Notes under the pieces: model-generated | What the model was told of the DNA's origin: nothing | The model's database searches: none | The model's input: only the letters and a program-made list of their open reading frames with translations | NCBI GenBank assembly: GCA_029961685.1 | Contig: JARWKL010000012.1 | Span: 27,327,227 to 27,391,226, forward strand | DNA length: 64,000 nucleotides | Origin: Aristolochia californica | Taxonomy: Eukaryota > Streptophyta > Magnoliopsida > Piperales > Aristolochiaceae | Direction: 5' to 3' | Shown: one piece after another, positions 49,097-62,485 of the stretch | Position numbering within the stretch: the first letter of the stretch is position 1 | Layout of the letters: every line of letters starts with the position of its first letter | Translations under genes and position numbers: made by a program

Positions 49097-51543
49097 TCAC
49101 ATGACTGCTTTTCCCCGCTGATGAAGCGTGGACTTGAAAGCTACCTTTCCTGCTGAGTTGATGAAATAGGTAACCTGTCATTGGTTGAGGAATTAATAAG
49201 TGAGAAACTAGAAAGAACGATCATTGAATACAATATCTAATTTCGAATATAAATTTCGCACTGATACCCACAATCTCCAAGGCGCTCACTCTATGCAAGA
49301 GAAATCCATCATGCAATTCTCTGAAAACAAATAGAAACTATTCTCATTTACATTTCTTGCAAATTCCGAGAGAAAATAAATGAATCTTTTGAGACGTGCA
49401 ACAAACCAGCTAAAAGTGAAAAAAAAAGAACATAGAAACTCACTGATCAGAGAGAGAGCAAATGGTTTTTGAAGCAATTGTTTGATTTGAATTTTTCGGG
49501 CCCGGATGTCCAAGGATAGAAATTCCATCAGTCTTGGTATAAAGGCCTGAGCAACCCACCTTGCTCAAATATGCATTCTGCAGTAGAAACTCTCCATATT
49601 GTCATAAAAGTCGATTAAGTACAGAGTGAGAATATTTTTTAGTTCAATTATTTACAAGTGGAGATTCTTACCACCCCATATTTCAAGAAAATTTGGTGCA
49701 ATGACTCTAGAAATGTCCTTCCCTTTTCTTTTTTCTGCTCCTTGCAGACTACAAGGGGATGATATCCAACAACGATACGCCTGGAATAAAGAAACAAAAA
49801 GAGTCAATTCCCAACCCTTTCTTCAGGTTGAATGAATTCCCATCAACAATTCATACAGTCAATAAAGTAAAACGTGTAAAATACACAGCAAGAAAGAGAG
49901 GTAAACAAAAAGTTTGCATTAGAGTTGACCAGAGAAAATAAAAGAAGTCATACAAGATGACATGAAGGGACATTTAAAGCTCAATTAGTTTATCAAGCAC
50001 TTCCCTGATGAATATGAAGTTTCCTACACATAGGGCGGATCAATCCAAGCTGCAAATAATGATGGGTAACTCAAATAAAAGATAGTCAGAAAATATTTAA
50101 CAGCATATCTTCCAATTGTTTGTATGCCTTCCTTCATGAAGCACTTTCAATACACCATATAACTTTTTTTTGGTGGGTAAAAAAGTCCACTGGTCTATAG
50201 TCATAAATGTTCTCTACATCTCAGGCTAGTTGTCTAAGAGAGTAATTGTGAGTACGAGAATAGTCCCACATTAGTTTGAGCTTGAAACTATCCTATGTCA
50301 TTAATTCGGAAGAAACTCCAGTTAGTCATTTTAGTAATAGACCAGGAACCAACTAGAAGCAACCCAGGTTAGATCTCGTGTGTTTTGTGTGGTCTCTTGT
50401 GTTTGATCTCTATGACTTGCTTATATATGTCCTCCATGACTTGAGCCAGGTTGTCAATTTAGGCTTGGACATGGAGGTGAGTGTCAGGTTTATATGATGT
50501 GTATACTAGGATAAATAAGTAATTGATTCTAGAAGAGCATTTATGTCATTTTACACTTAAATGGCCTATTTATAAAGAGAGAGGTCGAATTCTGATCTCT
50601 GAGAAGAGTGCCATACACTACAATACTACTGAATTCTCTTCTCTCTTTCCTCTTTCTTCTCTATTTATCTCTTCCCTTCTATTTTACATGGTATCAGAGC
50701 GAAAGATCCATCTGAACCTTCCCCTTCTCAGCCTGCGTTCACTCCAGGAAGGGAATTTTTCCAATTCTTTGCTGATTGGAATTAAAGGTTAGATCTTTTT
50801 TACTTATTTCGTGTCTGAATCCTCAGGTTGATAGCTTATGCTGCTTGTTAAGCAGTTGTCTATTGGATGCAAAATTCATGGTTGAGTATGGCAGGCAATA
50901 AAACCCTACTTTATTTTTATTTCTTTGTGCGTCTTCTTTCAAAAGCTGAAGCACAAATTCCAATCAGCTTGTCTTCTTCTTTTTCCTTTGAGAAACCTTT
51001 ATTCCCATAATCGAGCATCTTCATCTTCCACCAGTCTATAGTTCCACATGTACTCCATGTCTCAAGTTAGTTGTATGAAACAAAGAGTTATTGTGTGAAG
51101 AAGAATAGTTTTACATTGGTTTGGACTTGAAAATATCCTATGTTTATTAATTGGAAGATCTCCTAACTTTAGCTAATCAATTTAGAATGGACCTAGACCC
51201 AACTTTAATAGCCATCTAAGACTGAACAATTTGGTTGGATTAACTAAGAGAATGATAACCTTGTGTTTTGTGCTTAGAATCCTCATTTAGCTTTCTAGAC
51301 TTCATTTATTTTCTCAAAATTTCAATTCCATTGGCAACACAAAATGTCATACCGCAAAAGATAGTACTTTCCTCTAGTGTGTTGCATGCTTGTACAAGGT
51401 CCTCGACCCTACTAAAGTTCTTCAAACCTTTAGTACCAAAAGATATCTCTTATTTCTGGGAAACCTAAAGAAAAGGTACGTTTTGACAACAGTAGTACAG
51501 TGTAGGAAGTTTTGGGGGTAAAGTTCTAGCTAACGTGTATACA

Positions 51544-51630
<87 letters not shown>

Positions 51631-54600
51631 AATAAAGTAGGCTGGACTAGGTGGCCACCCAACTTTTACCTTTTTTAAAAAGAAAGGTTATTTGCAACAC
51701 TGTCCAGCTTATTTGCAATAATGGCATTCTTTTTATTTTATCATTAAAAATTATAAAAATAGAAACTTGTTAAAATCAACATTAACAATAATGTACATCA
51801 CAAGAAAAAAGTATAGAATAAGAACATTTAAAAAATGGATGCAGTTAACTTACATGGATTTGAGTTTGTATTTCCTTTTTCATATATATATATATATATA
51901 TATTTATGGTAACTACAGTTTACCATATATATGAGCAAGAGCAAATAAGAAATAGATCAGGTAATAAAACGAAGGCACTCATGCTCTCAGAATATCAGTC
52001 AATGAATGAGAGGTTTGTAGCAAATTAACTGTGAGTTGCAAGATTGACCAAGTACCATCTACTGTCAGTCACTTCTAATATCCTCATCAGCCAGTCTATT
52101 TGATCCCTTCCCCCATCAGTTAATAGATCCATCTCTATGGTATCCTGCAAGTGTACACACTTATCAATTGTCATGGATAAAGAAGTCTCCACCCTTAAAT
52201 CACTCGGGGGAATAAGCCATTCACCAACTAAATTTTGAGTCCTGGGATTCCAATAAAGATGGATATTCTATTAAGTAAAATCAAAGGCATCTGAGTGTTA
52301 GCCCCTTGTGGTACTGTATGCAATCACAATGACTTAAATTGAAGATAAATGCTACCAGAAAATTTTAAAACAGTGTTGAAATCAATTAGTAGAAGAACAC
52401 TTTCCCCCTTCTGTCCTTTTAAATGAAATACTCAGGCATAAAATAAGCAAAGCAGAGGAAGCTATTGCTTAATGTACCAAACAACACATTAAAGACCCCA
52501 CCAACAAACAGTGCATCTGCCCAATCATGTTTCCAATTATGATGTCAGACAGGTTGTTTTTATTGGTAAAGTACACAAATTCCGTTGTTTTCCCCTTTTT
52601 TGGCAAAATAATCATAATTAATAACTGCTACTCCTGATTCTGAATTTTGTCACTTTCACAAGCAACCTCCAAGTTTAAAATGGCAGACAGCTAAATTTTG
52701 CACCAAAGAGAGATTTGCAAGCAAACCTGAATTCATAACTCAACCTCAAACTTGCAGGAAAGTTGACTACGCAAAATATTTGTGTGGTTGCAGATCAAGT
52801 GGAAAATGCTGATGTAGTCTAACTTAGATGTCAACTGAAAGCAAAATGAATAAGAGTCCCCTAAAGAAGTGGTATAATCAGTAGTCATGGGTATTGTAAA
52901 TTCTGACACTCAGGATCACCCCTTCAACCAATACATCAAGTTTTTCAGTTGCTAATGCCATGTCAATCATGGATATGGTTTTTGCTAATTTTCACACAGG
53001 ATTATGTCAGTCACCAGAAGAGTGAAAAAATATATGGTAATGTAGAGCTTCTAATCAGCTTTCCCTTGTCCTTTAGATAGGTTACTACAATTTTTTTAAT
53101 TATTGTCAAGATTGGTTGCACAAATACAAGATACCCAACCTCCATGAAAATTGAAAGCAAGCCTCCACCAGAGAAACTCCAAAAGGTAATAATAATGGGA
53201 TAAAACACTATGATTCAAACTTTAAAGAAAAACATTATCATTAAAAAAAAGTCATAAAACATTAAAATAAGTGTTTTTACTGTCCAGGACCCCAAACAAT
53301 CCAATTTGGCAGCTTATAATGATCCATAAGTTAGCAAGCAGATCTAATATCTAAACTACTCTGGAAATAATATGTAAGACTTAAGCAGCTCTGTCCCAGA
53401 AACTGCATCAGAAGCTCAGAATAGAAAAGAAAAATCAAGAGAGTCTTTTTCAAGGCACAAAAAAGCCGGAATTTGAGAAGCCTTTATGATATTCTAATAC
53501 CAAATTATGGAGATTAAGAAGCCCAAAGAAAATAGCAGATTTATAGTTAAAAAGTCATACATGAAAAGGCCTAGTATCCAATGCAATTATGTCTATGATC
53601 TGCCCATGTGGTAACTCTAAGTGCTTCAGAAAATTCCCTGCTTCTGGCCCCTTTGAAGTCTTTGTAGTAAACCTAAATAAGAAAATCACCCTCATTAAGT
53701 AGATCATTAAAATAACCAGGTAGATTAGAAAATTTCTCATGACTATGCCATGAACTTGAGGATAAATTTCTAGAAAATGCTGCAAGACAAGGGGAAACCA
53801 AATTATGGAATTATAGAAGGATGATGTACCAGGGAACCTTCAGTGATGGAAAACGCAACGTGCCCTGCGAAAAAAACTAAAGCTCTGATACTTGTTTAGA
53901 TTATCAACCAGTTAAACATTTTCGTATACTCAACCTAATAAGTCTCTTGCAGCTGCCACATAATGCCAACATGGACTAGGAACACAGTGATTTTAGATTG
54001 GGGTAGTTGTCTGAAATGATAAACTTACATTTAGAAAGAGAGGATCTTCCTCCCCAAGATCACTGATACTCACGACAGCCTTCACCTTATGCGTCTTTGC
54101 TGCCTTCCCCATCTACCAATGCAAGGATTTTCAGATAAGAAACAAGCAAAACCAGTAAAACTAGAATATTGCGAGACCTGGTAAATTGGAAAAAAAATTG
54201 ACTTACTTTTCTGTTAGGAAAAAAAAATTGGTGTCCGTGGTGAGATCATTTATACAAGTAATGAAAGTAAGGGGCACCAGAAAAAAAAAAAACAGACAAC
54301 CCGGGACACTTTTAAGTTAACATCAAAGAAAAGAATCCATAAAGTTCCTAAAGAGAAAAAAAAAGAAGCAATATTAACTTAGGCACAGCTAAATATCAAA
54401 TTCTAGCGCAAAGTCCACAATATACAAGATTGGAACAACTTCTTAGCATTTATTAAGGAAAAAATAAATCTTGCTAAAAAAATGAAGAAAGGAGATCTAC
54501 AATATGCACTTGCTACTTTTTGCCTATGGCGTGGCCCTTTAAAGACAGAAAGCAAACACTAACAGATGAACATTAGAACACAGCGGAAGAAAGATAAAAA

Positions 54601-55288
54601 CAGCAGTTCATTGGACATAGTTCAACTTAACTCAGCTTACACGTCAATCAAAATTTACCAGCTTATACTGTCACTACATGGCGAGCAGCGCTTCTAATAC
54701 TGTGTCATGAAGAACCCGAATTATGGGTCAACTGAGAAACAGAAGCGCTTAGACTAAGTGAACGGCAATAATAATCGAACCACGGGAAGAATTGACTTAA
54801 ATCCAAAACAAGGTGACCAAAAGCTGAACAGGGAACGTCAGCAGCAAACAACACGGAAAAATTCCACAAGAAAGAAGCTCCCAGTGCGGGATCCCGAAAT
54901 ACTTCCGCAGCTTATTTAAGAAACACCAGTGAGATCCCAAGACGATGTATTTGTCAATAGCCACAAAAGGCAGAGGAAAAACTGAAAATCCTCCAAAACT
55001 GCCAATGGAAGAACAGACAAGCGAATCCGGCAAAGAAAACTGTAAGGACATAGCATATCCAATAAGAACAGAAGTCACCTGTTCGAGCAGATGGGTCTGT
55101 TGCCTAAGCGGTCTATGACCCCCAAGCACACTAATAAAATAGAGATCCCGAGCTTCAATATCAGTGTGGTTGGATCTCTGGAAGTAAATTCCCAAGTAAA
55201 ACGCTGCAAAGAGAGCAATGAAGAGAGCCGCTTGAGTTAACAAAGTGCAAGCCCATGAAGGGCCTCGACGAAGTTCACGACCCGTCAT
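49097..55288 (-). CDS. membrane-anchored metallophosphoesterase-like protein (degenerate TRAP/purple acid phosphatase family)
   Basis: Nine exons on the minus strand join in phase: 55079-55288, 54029-54112, 53830-53864, 53561-53672, 52056-52144, 49672-49780, 49444-49577, 49272-49320 and 49097-49174, giving 299 residues. One transmembrane segment lies at about residues 14-36 (LLTQAALFIALFAAFYLGIY). The rest aligns in outline with tartrate-resistant acid phosphatases: DLYFISVLGG, then LKVPWF, IIALDTRPFH, WRIVVGYHPLVV and a C-terminal GFLLHRVSALEIVTYFINSAGKV. The metal-binding signatures appear lost. GDWG reads VLGG, GDN reads SDLG, the GNHD block after VPW is absent and GHDH is not present; only the His of GYHP remains. 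The frame is intact across nine exons, which argues for a functional but probably non-catalytic protein. Intron 5 (49781-52055) holds repeats and microsatellites. The family assignment is by motif order, not by database search. Confidence 0.8.
50190..51210 (+). mobile_element. candidate degenerate LTR element (TRIM-like) in an intron
   Basis: A block at about 50190-50360 recurs at about 51032-51210 with moderate divergence. Both contain a sequence like CCA-TGTCTATAG, ATAGT-CCACATT and GAAACTATCCTATGT. The left copy continues to a sequence ending ATTTTACA at 50688, directly followed by the primer-binding site TGGTATCAGAGC (50689-50700). No gag or pol frame follows. This fits a short non-autonomous LTR element with a truncated right LTR. 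The ends and target duplication are not resolved. Confidence 0.45.
50689..50700 (+). other. primer-binding-site sequence of an LTR remnant
   Basis: TGGTATCAGAGC, identical to the Copia primer-binding sites at 7458 and 9604, follows a T/C-rich stretch ending ACA. Confidence 0.6.
51543..51627. repeat. compound (ATCT)n-(AT)n microsatellite
   Basis: About ten ATCT units run directly into about twenty AT units, inside an intron of the phosphatase-like gene. A second (TA)n run is at about 51884-51902. Confidence 0.93.
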
Positions 55289-57373
55289 CACGATACTGAT
55301 ATTTTTGTTGGATTCTCGTCTCCGGGTTCGATCTGCATATGTTAATCATGCAGGACTCTGTATCAAGTTTTTGTGCCTTCCGCATGGCATCGGTAGGTCG
55401 ATTCCATCAGGAAATGGACGCCAAATATGGGAAACTGCACAGAACGGCGAACAGCCATGTGAAAATTTTCAAAATTACAAGAATTAATTACAAGAGATGA
55501 GAGAAATAGCTTGCCTGGGGGTCCCAGTCTCTCTAATGCTGCTTTTATAGGGGTCTCATCTGCATATATTTATCCTTTTTCCCAGTTACCAAAAGAAATC
55601 CTTTTTCAGTGAGACCTACTAAATTTGTTTGTTTTAGTAGGAAATCGATGTCTTAAATTCGACGTCTCAGAAATCTTAAGTTCTTAACTATCCAAAAAAA
55701 AAAAAACTCCGAAATCTTAATTGTTCATTTGTTCATATCCATATCTCCCTTGTCGGAATGCCAATCTCTTCGCAGTCGAAAGAGGGAAAAGCAGAGAAGG
55801 AGAACGAGGAAAAGTGTTACTCATCTTCTCCCCGAGGGCCGCTAGTTCCCTTTTGTGATGGCTTAGCTTTAACTTCATCGAGTAGACTCCCGTCTTTCAT
55901 CATAGATCTTTTAAATGGATACGCAACTGCAGGTTTTTCCCCCTGATTTTCGTTAAGTTGCCATGACAGTGTTCAACCAGCGATTGAGCCGTGTCGACTC
56001 GGATTTGGGAGGCAGTGAGTAGGGTCGGATCAAACTCATGCCTTCTATGTTGCTAAGTCCCTCGCCCAAATCATCCCGAGTCTGAACAATGACTCAATCT
56101 GACTCAAAAAATTCGACTCGGTCCTCCTATGTACCACACGGAAATTTATGTGATTTTGACGTAATAGTATTTTAATTTTTTTGAAACAAATATTTCAAAA
56201 TACATTTAATAATCTAAATGTGACATTCATAAAAAAAAAATTTGCCATATAAAAATAAGACTCAATTTACTCTTTTTATTTTTAACTTATTAAATTAAGT
56301 ATTTACAATTTAATTATTTTAAAATTACTAAAATATTAATATATTGATTTTATGATTTATTTAATTAATTTAATTGAAAAGTTGACGATTATTCACTATT
56401 GTATATTTGTATGGTTATAAAATTTTAACTATTTACCCCAATAATATACATATTAGATTTGACTTATCCCTTAAGTATTTCATAACTTAATTATTTTTGT
56501 TTATTAAAAATATTTTATTTAATACATATTTATGTTATCGAAATGAAAAACTATTTTATTATTTAATTATTTAACTTCAACTATCATATTTTTAACTTGA
56601 ATTACCAGCGAACCCTGAGGGTAAATTAAAAGGAAGCCTGCAATGAGGGTTTTGTTATTTGCAAAGATGGTTATCTATCTGAAAAGGTCTGCTACCTAAG
56701 CTATCATTTGGTTGTCTTTCAGCTCTCTGAGTGATGCATAAAAGTCTTCTGATACCCATCAATCCACACGCACTTAGTACAAAAAAGTTTCTCATTTAAC
56801 ATTTGATCTTCAAGATTGAATAAATCCATGACGGTAATCGCTAAGTTTGGAAGCTCTATCCGTATCGTTGGAGTATCTGGAAAAGACTAAAAAAATGCAT
56901 CAGACGAGATGAAAAGAAATAAAAATGACGGAACGACTCGATTTTCCTTGTCGGTAACATTGACACAGACTTGAAAGTGGAATATAAATCGCAATCGACT
57001 TCCCATCTAGTCTCAATCCTCTTGTGTCTCACAGGAAGACCTCAAATAAATAGATGGGCCTAGGATCAAGGATTAAACGCAACGCCCCACTACAACTGTT
57101 CAGGCTCCACGAACTCAAATGTACAAATCCTGCGTTGGAGAGAGGCCACGATCTGTTCTACTTTTACCTCTTCCATATCGCTCCTCCGGTGTCCATCAAA
57201 CGCACCCAAGTAAATTTAAGTTCCAAAAATCAAAGTAATCAGAGAGTAACATACATCTTAATTTAAGTGGTACATAAGTCTTTCAATGGAATTCTCATTC
57301 GATTGGCTTTATGAGTTGCCAAGCAATATCTATGGCTTTCCATTGTTTCAATTTTCATAGTATTAGAGCGTAC
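55289..57373. other. promoter of the phosphatase-like gene and AT-rich spacer
   Basis: The first 500 bp form the 5' flank of the minus-strand gene. The stretch 56150-56610 is very AT-rich. A 62-codon ORF on the + strand at 55758-55946 and another at 57054-57266 have no recognisable family. The last 130 bp is probably the 3' UTR of the CHD3 gene. Confidence 0.45.
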
Positions 57374-60300
57374 TCAATCATCCAAAACAATCACGTTTGC
57401 CTCCATTTGCTCCTTTGCATCCATAATTGGAGATAGTGAATTTGTGGGGGAACGTGTGATTGGCTCAATTTTAGGTCCATCACTATCAGTCTTCAACAAA
57501 GTAGGAACTTCTGCAACACTAGCCCCCAGCTCAGACTCTGCAGGTTGATTCAGATTGAGCTCTTCAACACTTGGGGAAGCCTCCTGCTGTACACCAAGAA
57601 TCCGTTGAACATCTTCATTAATTCCGTCAAATGCAAATATATTCTTCCCCAACCGAGAAGCTGCTTCTTCATTGCCTGCATGTGCCTGGACCGAGTCTTT
57701 GATGTTATCAGCTATCAAGTTGCTCATCTGCAAGTAGCAAAGAGGCCAGTTTAGTTGACTGCATGTAGGTACTCAAGGTAGTCAAAAGTGACTTGGGGAT
57801 TGGGAAGCTACCTTAGTATAAATTTTGGCTATCTCTCCACAGATAGAGTTGGTAACAGAGGAAACTTCTTCTGCAGCTGCACACAAGACCCAGTCAGCTC
57901 AAGAAGATTTTGGTTCTTAGTGAACAAAAATCAGGGAATTTCAGGTAGAACCACCTTCTGCAGTCAAATCAAGTTGTGTTTCCCAAGCAATTCTTTTCTT
58001 TTCTTGTCCTTTTTTTGTCGCTTTAAGTGGGGGTTCTCAAGAGCTTGATAAATTAACATTACCAAGAAACATTCTAAGTGATGAACTCAGAAACCACCAA
58101 ATTTAACAGATTGACAAAACAAACTTCAGATGCATCAACAAGAAAAGGCAATCTATAGAGTCGAGCAAAAGAAAAAAGTTCTTCCAATTGAATGCTACAT
58201 AAAAAGGAAATTGGCATGTGCATTACTTTGTAGTGTGAAGAACTTTTCTTTTAAATGGTAGCTTAACGATAGCTACTCCACTCACACTAATATGCAAGAA
58301 GTGCTCCTTGAATGGTGTCTCAGCATCTGACTTGGTGGATATCACATCAAAGAGGGAGAAAAAGATACTTAAAACAGAATAACAGAAAGTAGAGAAAAAC
58401 AGAAGTAGAATTTCTAACTTTAAAAAAAAAAAAAAAGAATGTTAACTCTTTAGAATAGTTTCATATAGATCCAAGTTTAGAAAGATCATATGCTCGTTTC
58501 TTGGGAAGAGGCCACCTAATTTGGGCATCATTTTAGGATTGACCCTAACCCAACTTTAACATAGTATCAAAGCAAACAAGCAAACATGGGCTTCCACCCA
58601 AATTTATCTAACTGTAGGAATCATAGAAATGACCCGCTTGTGAAGGAGATTATTATGAATAACCCCAAATGGATCCAAGATTAGAAAGATTTCATGTTCA
58701 TTACTTGGGGAAGAAACCTCGTAACTTAGGCTAGTCATTTTGGGATTGACCTCTACCCAACTTGAACACGGTATTATAGCAGGTAATTTGCACATGGGTC
58801 TCTACCCTAATTTATCTTCCTGTAGAAGCCATAAAGAGGGCTCACATGGGAGGGATTGTATCACAAATAGTCCCTCAAGAATACAGGATTAGTAAGACCC
58901 CATGCTCATTACTTGGGAAAAGGTCACCTGACTTGAGTTAGATATTTAGTAATTGACCTCAACCCAACTTTGACATGGTATTAAAACAAACACTTCTACA
59001 TGGGCCTCCACTCAAACTGTTCACATCTTAGAGCAATAAAGAGTGCCCACAAATGAGGAAAAGAGTATTAACAATATTCTCACACAGATCCCAAATTAGA
59101 AAGATCTCACGGTTATGCTTGACAAGAGGTTCCCACTTGGGTTAGTGATTTTGAGATGAACTACACCCAAATTTAACGTTAACTAATAGACGATAAAAGA
59201 ATGAGACATCTTGACAATCCAATAATCCTGAAAGCTCAGAGAAAAAGACAAGCCTACCAATGTCATTCAAAGGAGATAAGGGCTCATTTATTTCCAGTTC
59301 AATCTCAGAGGAGCCAGGACCGGCTATATCAGAAACCTTTGGCTCAACATCTGGTGCTTCATGCGCATGATCATTTGCTTCAAGTTCAGCCTGCAATTAT
59401 CCAAGAGCTCAAAACAGTTGAGAATGCAGATGCAGTTCTAGTTCTGAAGCCTCGTGGGCTTATAGTGCAGCATAAAAATTGTTTGATTCTCTTTTCCATG
59501 TCTGTATTTTTGCACCATACTGTAATTAAAGATCGCCACTGTTCAAAAATTAAGAAACCAAGATGAATCAAACACAGCTAAATTCGGGAGCCACTAAAAC
59601 ATTTTGATTGACTCCAAAAAATTTTGAGAGTCGAAATGACAGATTTTATTGAAGAGGAAGGGGAGTACAAGCTAGCTCTCCAACAAGCCTGGGGGCAGAG
59701 ATTAAAAGAAAACAACAATCAAAAGCTAAAAAACAACAAAGATGCCATTCAAAACAAGGGACCATGACAACAGATCAGCTTCTTATGACGAGCTCAGTCA
59801 GGGAGGTCCCTTCCCTCAGAGCAGTGAGTCAGCTGATCAATTAGCAGATCTTGGAGTGCGGTTCCAAGAGACAGAAATGCTGGGCAATGTCGACAATCTC
59901 TTCAAATTGCACCCAGATAGATAAACAAAAATAATAAAGACACAAAATATGTGTATAAAAATTAAAAAAAAATATCAAGTGAATTTTGGCAATAACCAGA
60001 AATTGTTACTAGGTTAGACATATAAACCAGAAAGAAATGTTGATTTCAGATCACTCACAAAGTATGTTTTTGCATATTCTGCATTCAGACCCTTCTCCAA
60101 AAGATATACTCTCTTCTTAATATACTCCACCAACTTTCTCTGTGCATCTCTACTAAAACTATACATAACAGATGACTCCTGATATACAGAACCCTGTGCA
60201 ACACCATCCTGACCAGATCCATAATTTGTACCATCATGAATTTGAGCACCAACATCATTAGCCAGAGGGAGTTTTTGTTCAATCCGAATAATATCTAGGA

Positions 60301-62485
60301 ATCCAAATTCCTTGTCTTCAAGAATGGACTGCCATTTGCCATATCCGTGTCTAGATCAAGCCAATCAAAATTAGCATCATGTAGGAAATACTGAAAACAT
60401 GAATAATGAAGGCTTAACAAAGGAAATACACTTCGTAACTATGTTCAGTATTTATTCAAAGTGCCTCTTATCTTCGGTGGTATTTCACTGGCTAATATCT
60501 AGAAAGGAAAACAATAATAACCTGAAGTTGAAACAATAGTATGAAAAGGCACCAATATTTGTGATACAGCAGGCACATTTTCAGCCATCTATGGACATAG
60601 CACATCCAGAATGTTCTTCTGTCATCGCACTCACTAAGATGACATTTGAAGAGTTCCATCGTGACCACTCTGATCACTGGCCACAACAACCAACTAATAA
60701 AGCCCACTGGTTGGACAGCATAGGCCTCCAACCAAAGATTATCACGCAATTGTTCTATCATGCAAGGCACCATTCATTCATTCATCCAGACATTATATAA
60801 ATGGCCAATCAAGAGTATCTAGATAAGGAATACCTCAGAACAGTATCCTTGATATGCATTGTAAAGAAATGAAATGAATATTTGTTTATGTAACTTTCAG
60901 GCGTACACATACCTTAACACTGCACGTAATAATGATTTGTCGTGCCCTTCCTTCCAAACTCTCCCACCTCTCAAAGCTGGATAGCGATAAACAATATCCT
61001 CTTCAAAGAGACGCATTCCAGGTTTTTCTGCAAGAAGTGCCACCTATGACAAAAATAGACAGCTGGAATCATTCTAACAATGTTCCAGACATCCAAGAGC
61101 AGACAACTCTATATATCCTCTCTTTTTGTGTGTCAGTTTTTTAGAGCTTCCTATCTCAAATTAAAAAAATGATTGGAAAATATGGTTCCATGCTAGAGCC
61201 TTTTTCATTTTTGACTACTTTTTTCAGGTGCAAATTGATTATAGGAATAATGTTTAGTTTACTGTAATTTTGAATCTAATGATGCACTAGAGCACGATAT
61301 TTTGATCGACACATATGGCCCTAGGATTATTTTTATCTACTGTAGAATGTTAGTTTCTTGTTTTAAGATTTTGAGTTAGTAATGCCCAAATTAGAGTTGA
61401 ACTCTGTAGTCTTTTTCTATATAAGTCTACATAAACCATGTTTTTCCAACTCCCAAGTCAACCTGAAGGGGGGATGTCAAACGTGGCCCTTCTATTCTGA
61501 ATAAGTCACCCCTGACTCGCCCTGTGTCAGGAACCAGGCATGCAAATCTTGATCCAACTAAGAAATTCAGACACTGATTCGATTACCTATTCCAAGTCAG
61601 AAAACCCTGATATCACTGAGTTTTGCCCCATCCAGAAGAAATTTCTATTGTGTCGGTCATTCAAGTTTGTTGAATCTCGACCTCTTTCCAAAGTTTATAT
61701 CCAACAAAAATCAAATCTTTGCAGCAGTGCATATATGAGGATCTCTAAGGCTTGGTCCATCCCATCTTCCTCTCTTTTCTTAGACCAAAGCACTCCTTGC
61801 CTAGGGTTCTGTCTTCTTGACAGCAATCTATAGCTCAGCTAGATTTTCCTTCTTTTTTCCTTGTCTTCTCTTGCAAACTCTGCTTTTCATAACTACGTCA
61901 CTGAGAAAGAGAGAAATAAAGAGAGGACTAAGATTTAGGTTTAGTTATTACCTAATTTCTACAGAGTCTATGGGCGACTAGATGTATAATTAATGCATTA
62001 AAATAACACTAAAAATAAAACAGCAGTACATACCACAGAAGGATGGGGTTTACTTTGACTAATTAATGAGAGATTAGTTACTCAAAGTAAAAACTTAAGT
62101 GGAAACAGACATGAGATTTTTAAGACTACAGAGATTATCAAATGCTATCTAGAAGAACAGGACATTTTAAGGCATAACTTTCCATAATTTGGAGAAAGCA
62201 AATGTGAGGTAAAATTTGAAAAGCTTACAATATAACAAACATCATACCTTCTCTCTTATCAATGACAAGGTAGCATTTCGAACATGAACATCCACAACTC
62301 TTAGACCTTCTTTTGGCACACCATCTATTGAAAAAATAACAAAATAATAAAAAAATGTTATTGGAAACCCAACAAAAGGAAAACAACCATAAGGAATTTT
62401 TTATTATATATATAGGAAATCACCTGAAAAACATGGATCATCATTTACTTCTTCCATAAGGTGATTCATCATAAGGAAGCCATAT
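57374..62485 (-). CDS. PKL: CHD3-type chromatin remodeller, PICKLE-like, C-terminal part (5' end outside the window)
   Basis: PICKLE is an ATP-dependent nucleosome remodeller that controls developmental phase and H3K27me3. Exons visible on the minus strand are 62424-62485, 62248-62324, 60913-61043, 60059-60350, 59258-59390, 57812-57876 and 57374-57727, all joining in phase to about 370 residues. They carry YGFLMMNHLMEEVND, DGVPKEGLRVVDVHVRNATL, GGRVWKEGHDKSLLRAVL, HGYGKWQSILEDKE and RKLVEYIKKRVYLLEKGLN, matching the SANT/SLIDE-like (DUF1087/DUF1086) part of PICKLE. The tail is acidic, divergent and ends EANVIVLDD. The PHD, chromodomain and ATPase parts must lie beyond 64000. The intron upstream of 62485 carries a Copia fragment, and the intron 57877-59257 carries LTR-derived tandem repeats. 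No defects were seen in the exons present. Confidence 0.9.
58440..59190 (+). repeat. four diverged tandem copies of an LTR-end-like unit
   Basis: Four units of roughly 170-230 bp begin near 58468, 58674, 58874 and 59085. Each has a version of GATCCAAGTTTAGAAAGATC, then CTTGGGAAGAGG and GATTGACC-TAACCCAACTTT. The first three continue with a decayed primer-binding site resembling ACATGGTATCAAAGCA. They lie in an intron of the CHD3 gene and look like amplified LTR ends. The neighbouring region 50250-50360 shares part of the unit. Confidence 0.7.

Noticed and set aside
55758..55946. 62-codon ORF upstream of the phosphatase-like gene
   Set aside because: Short, no known motif, and in the promoter region of a divergent gene; not supportable as a gene from sequence alone.
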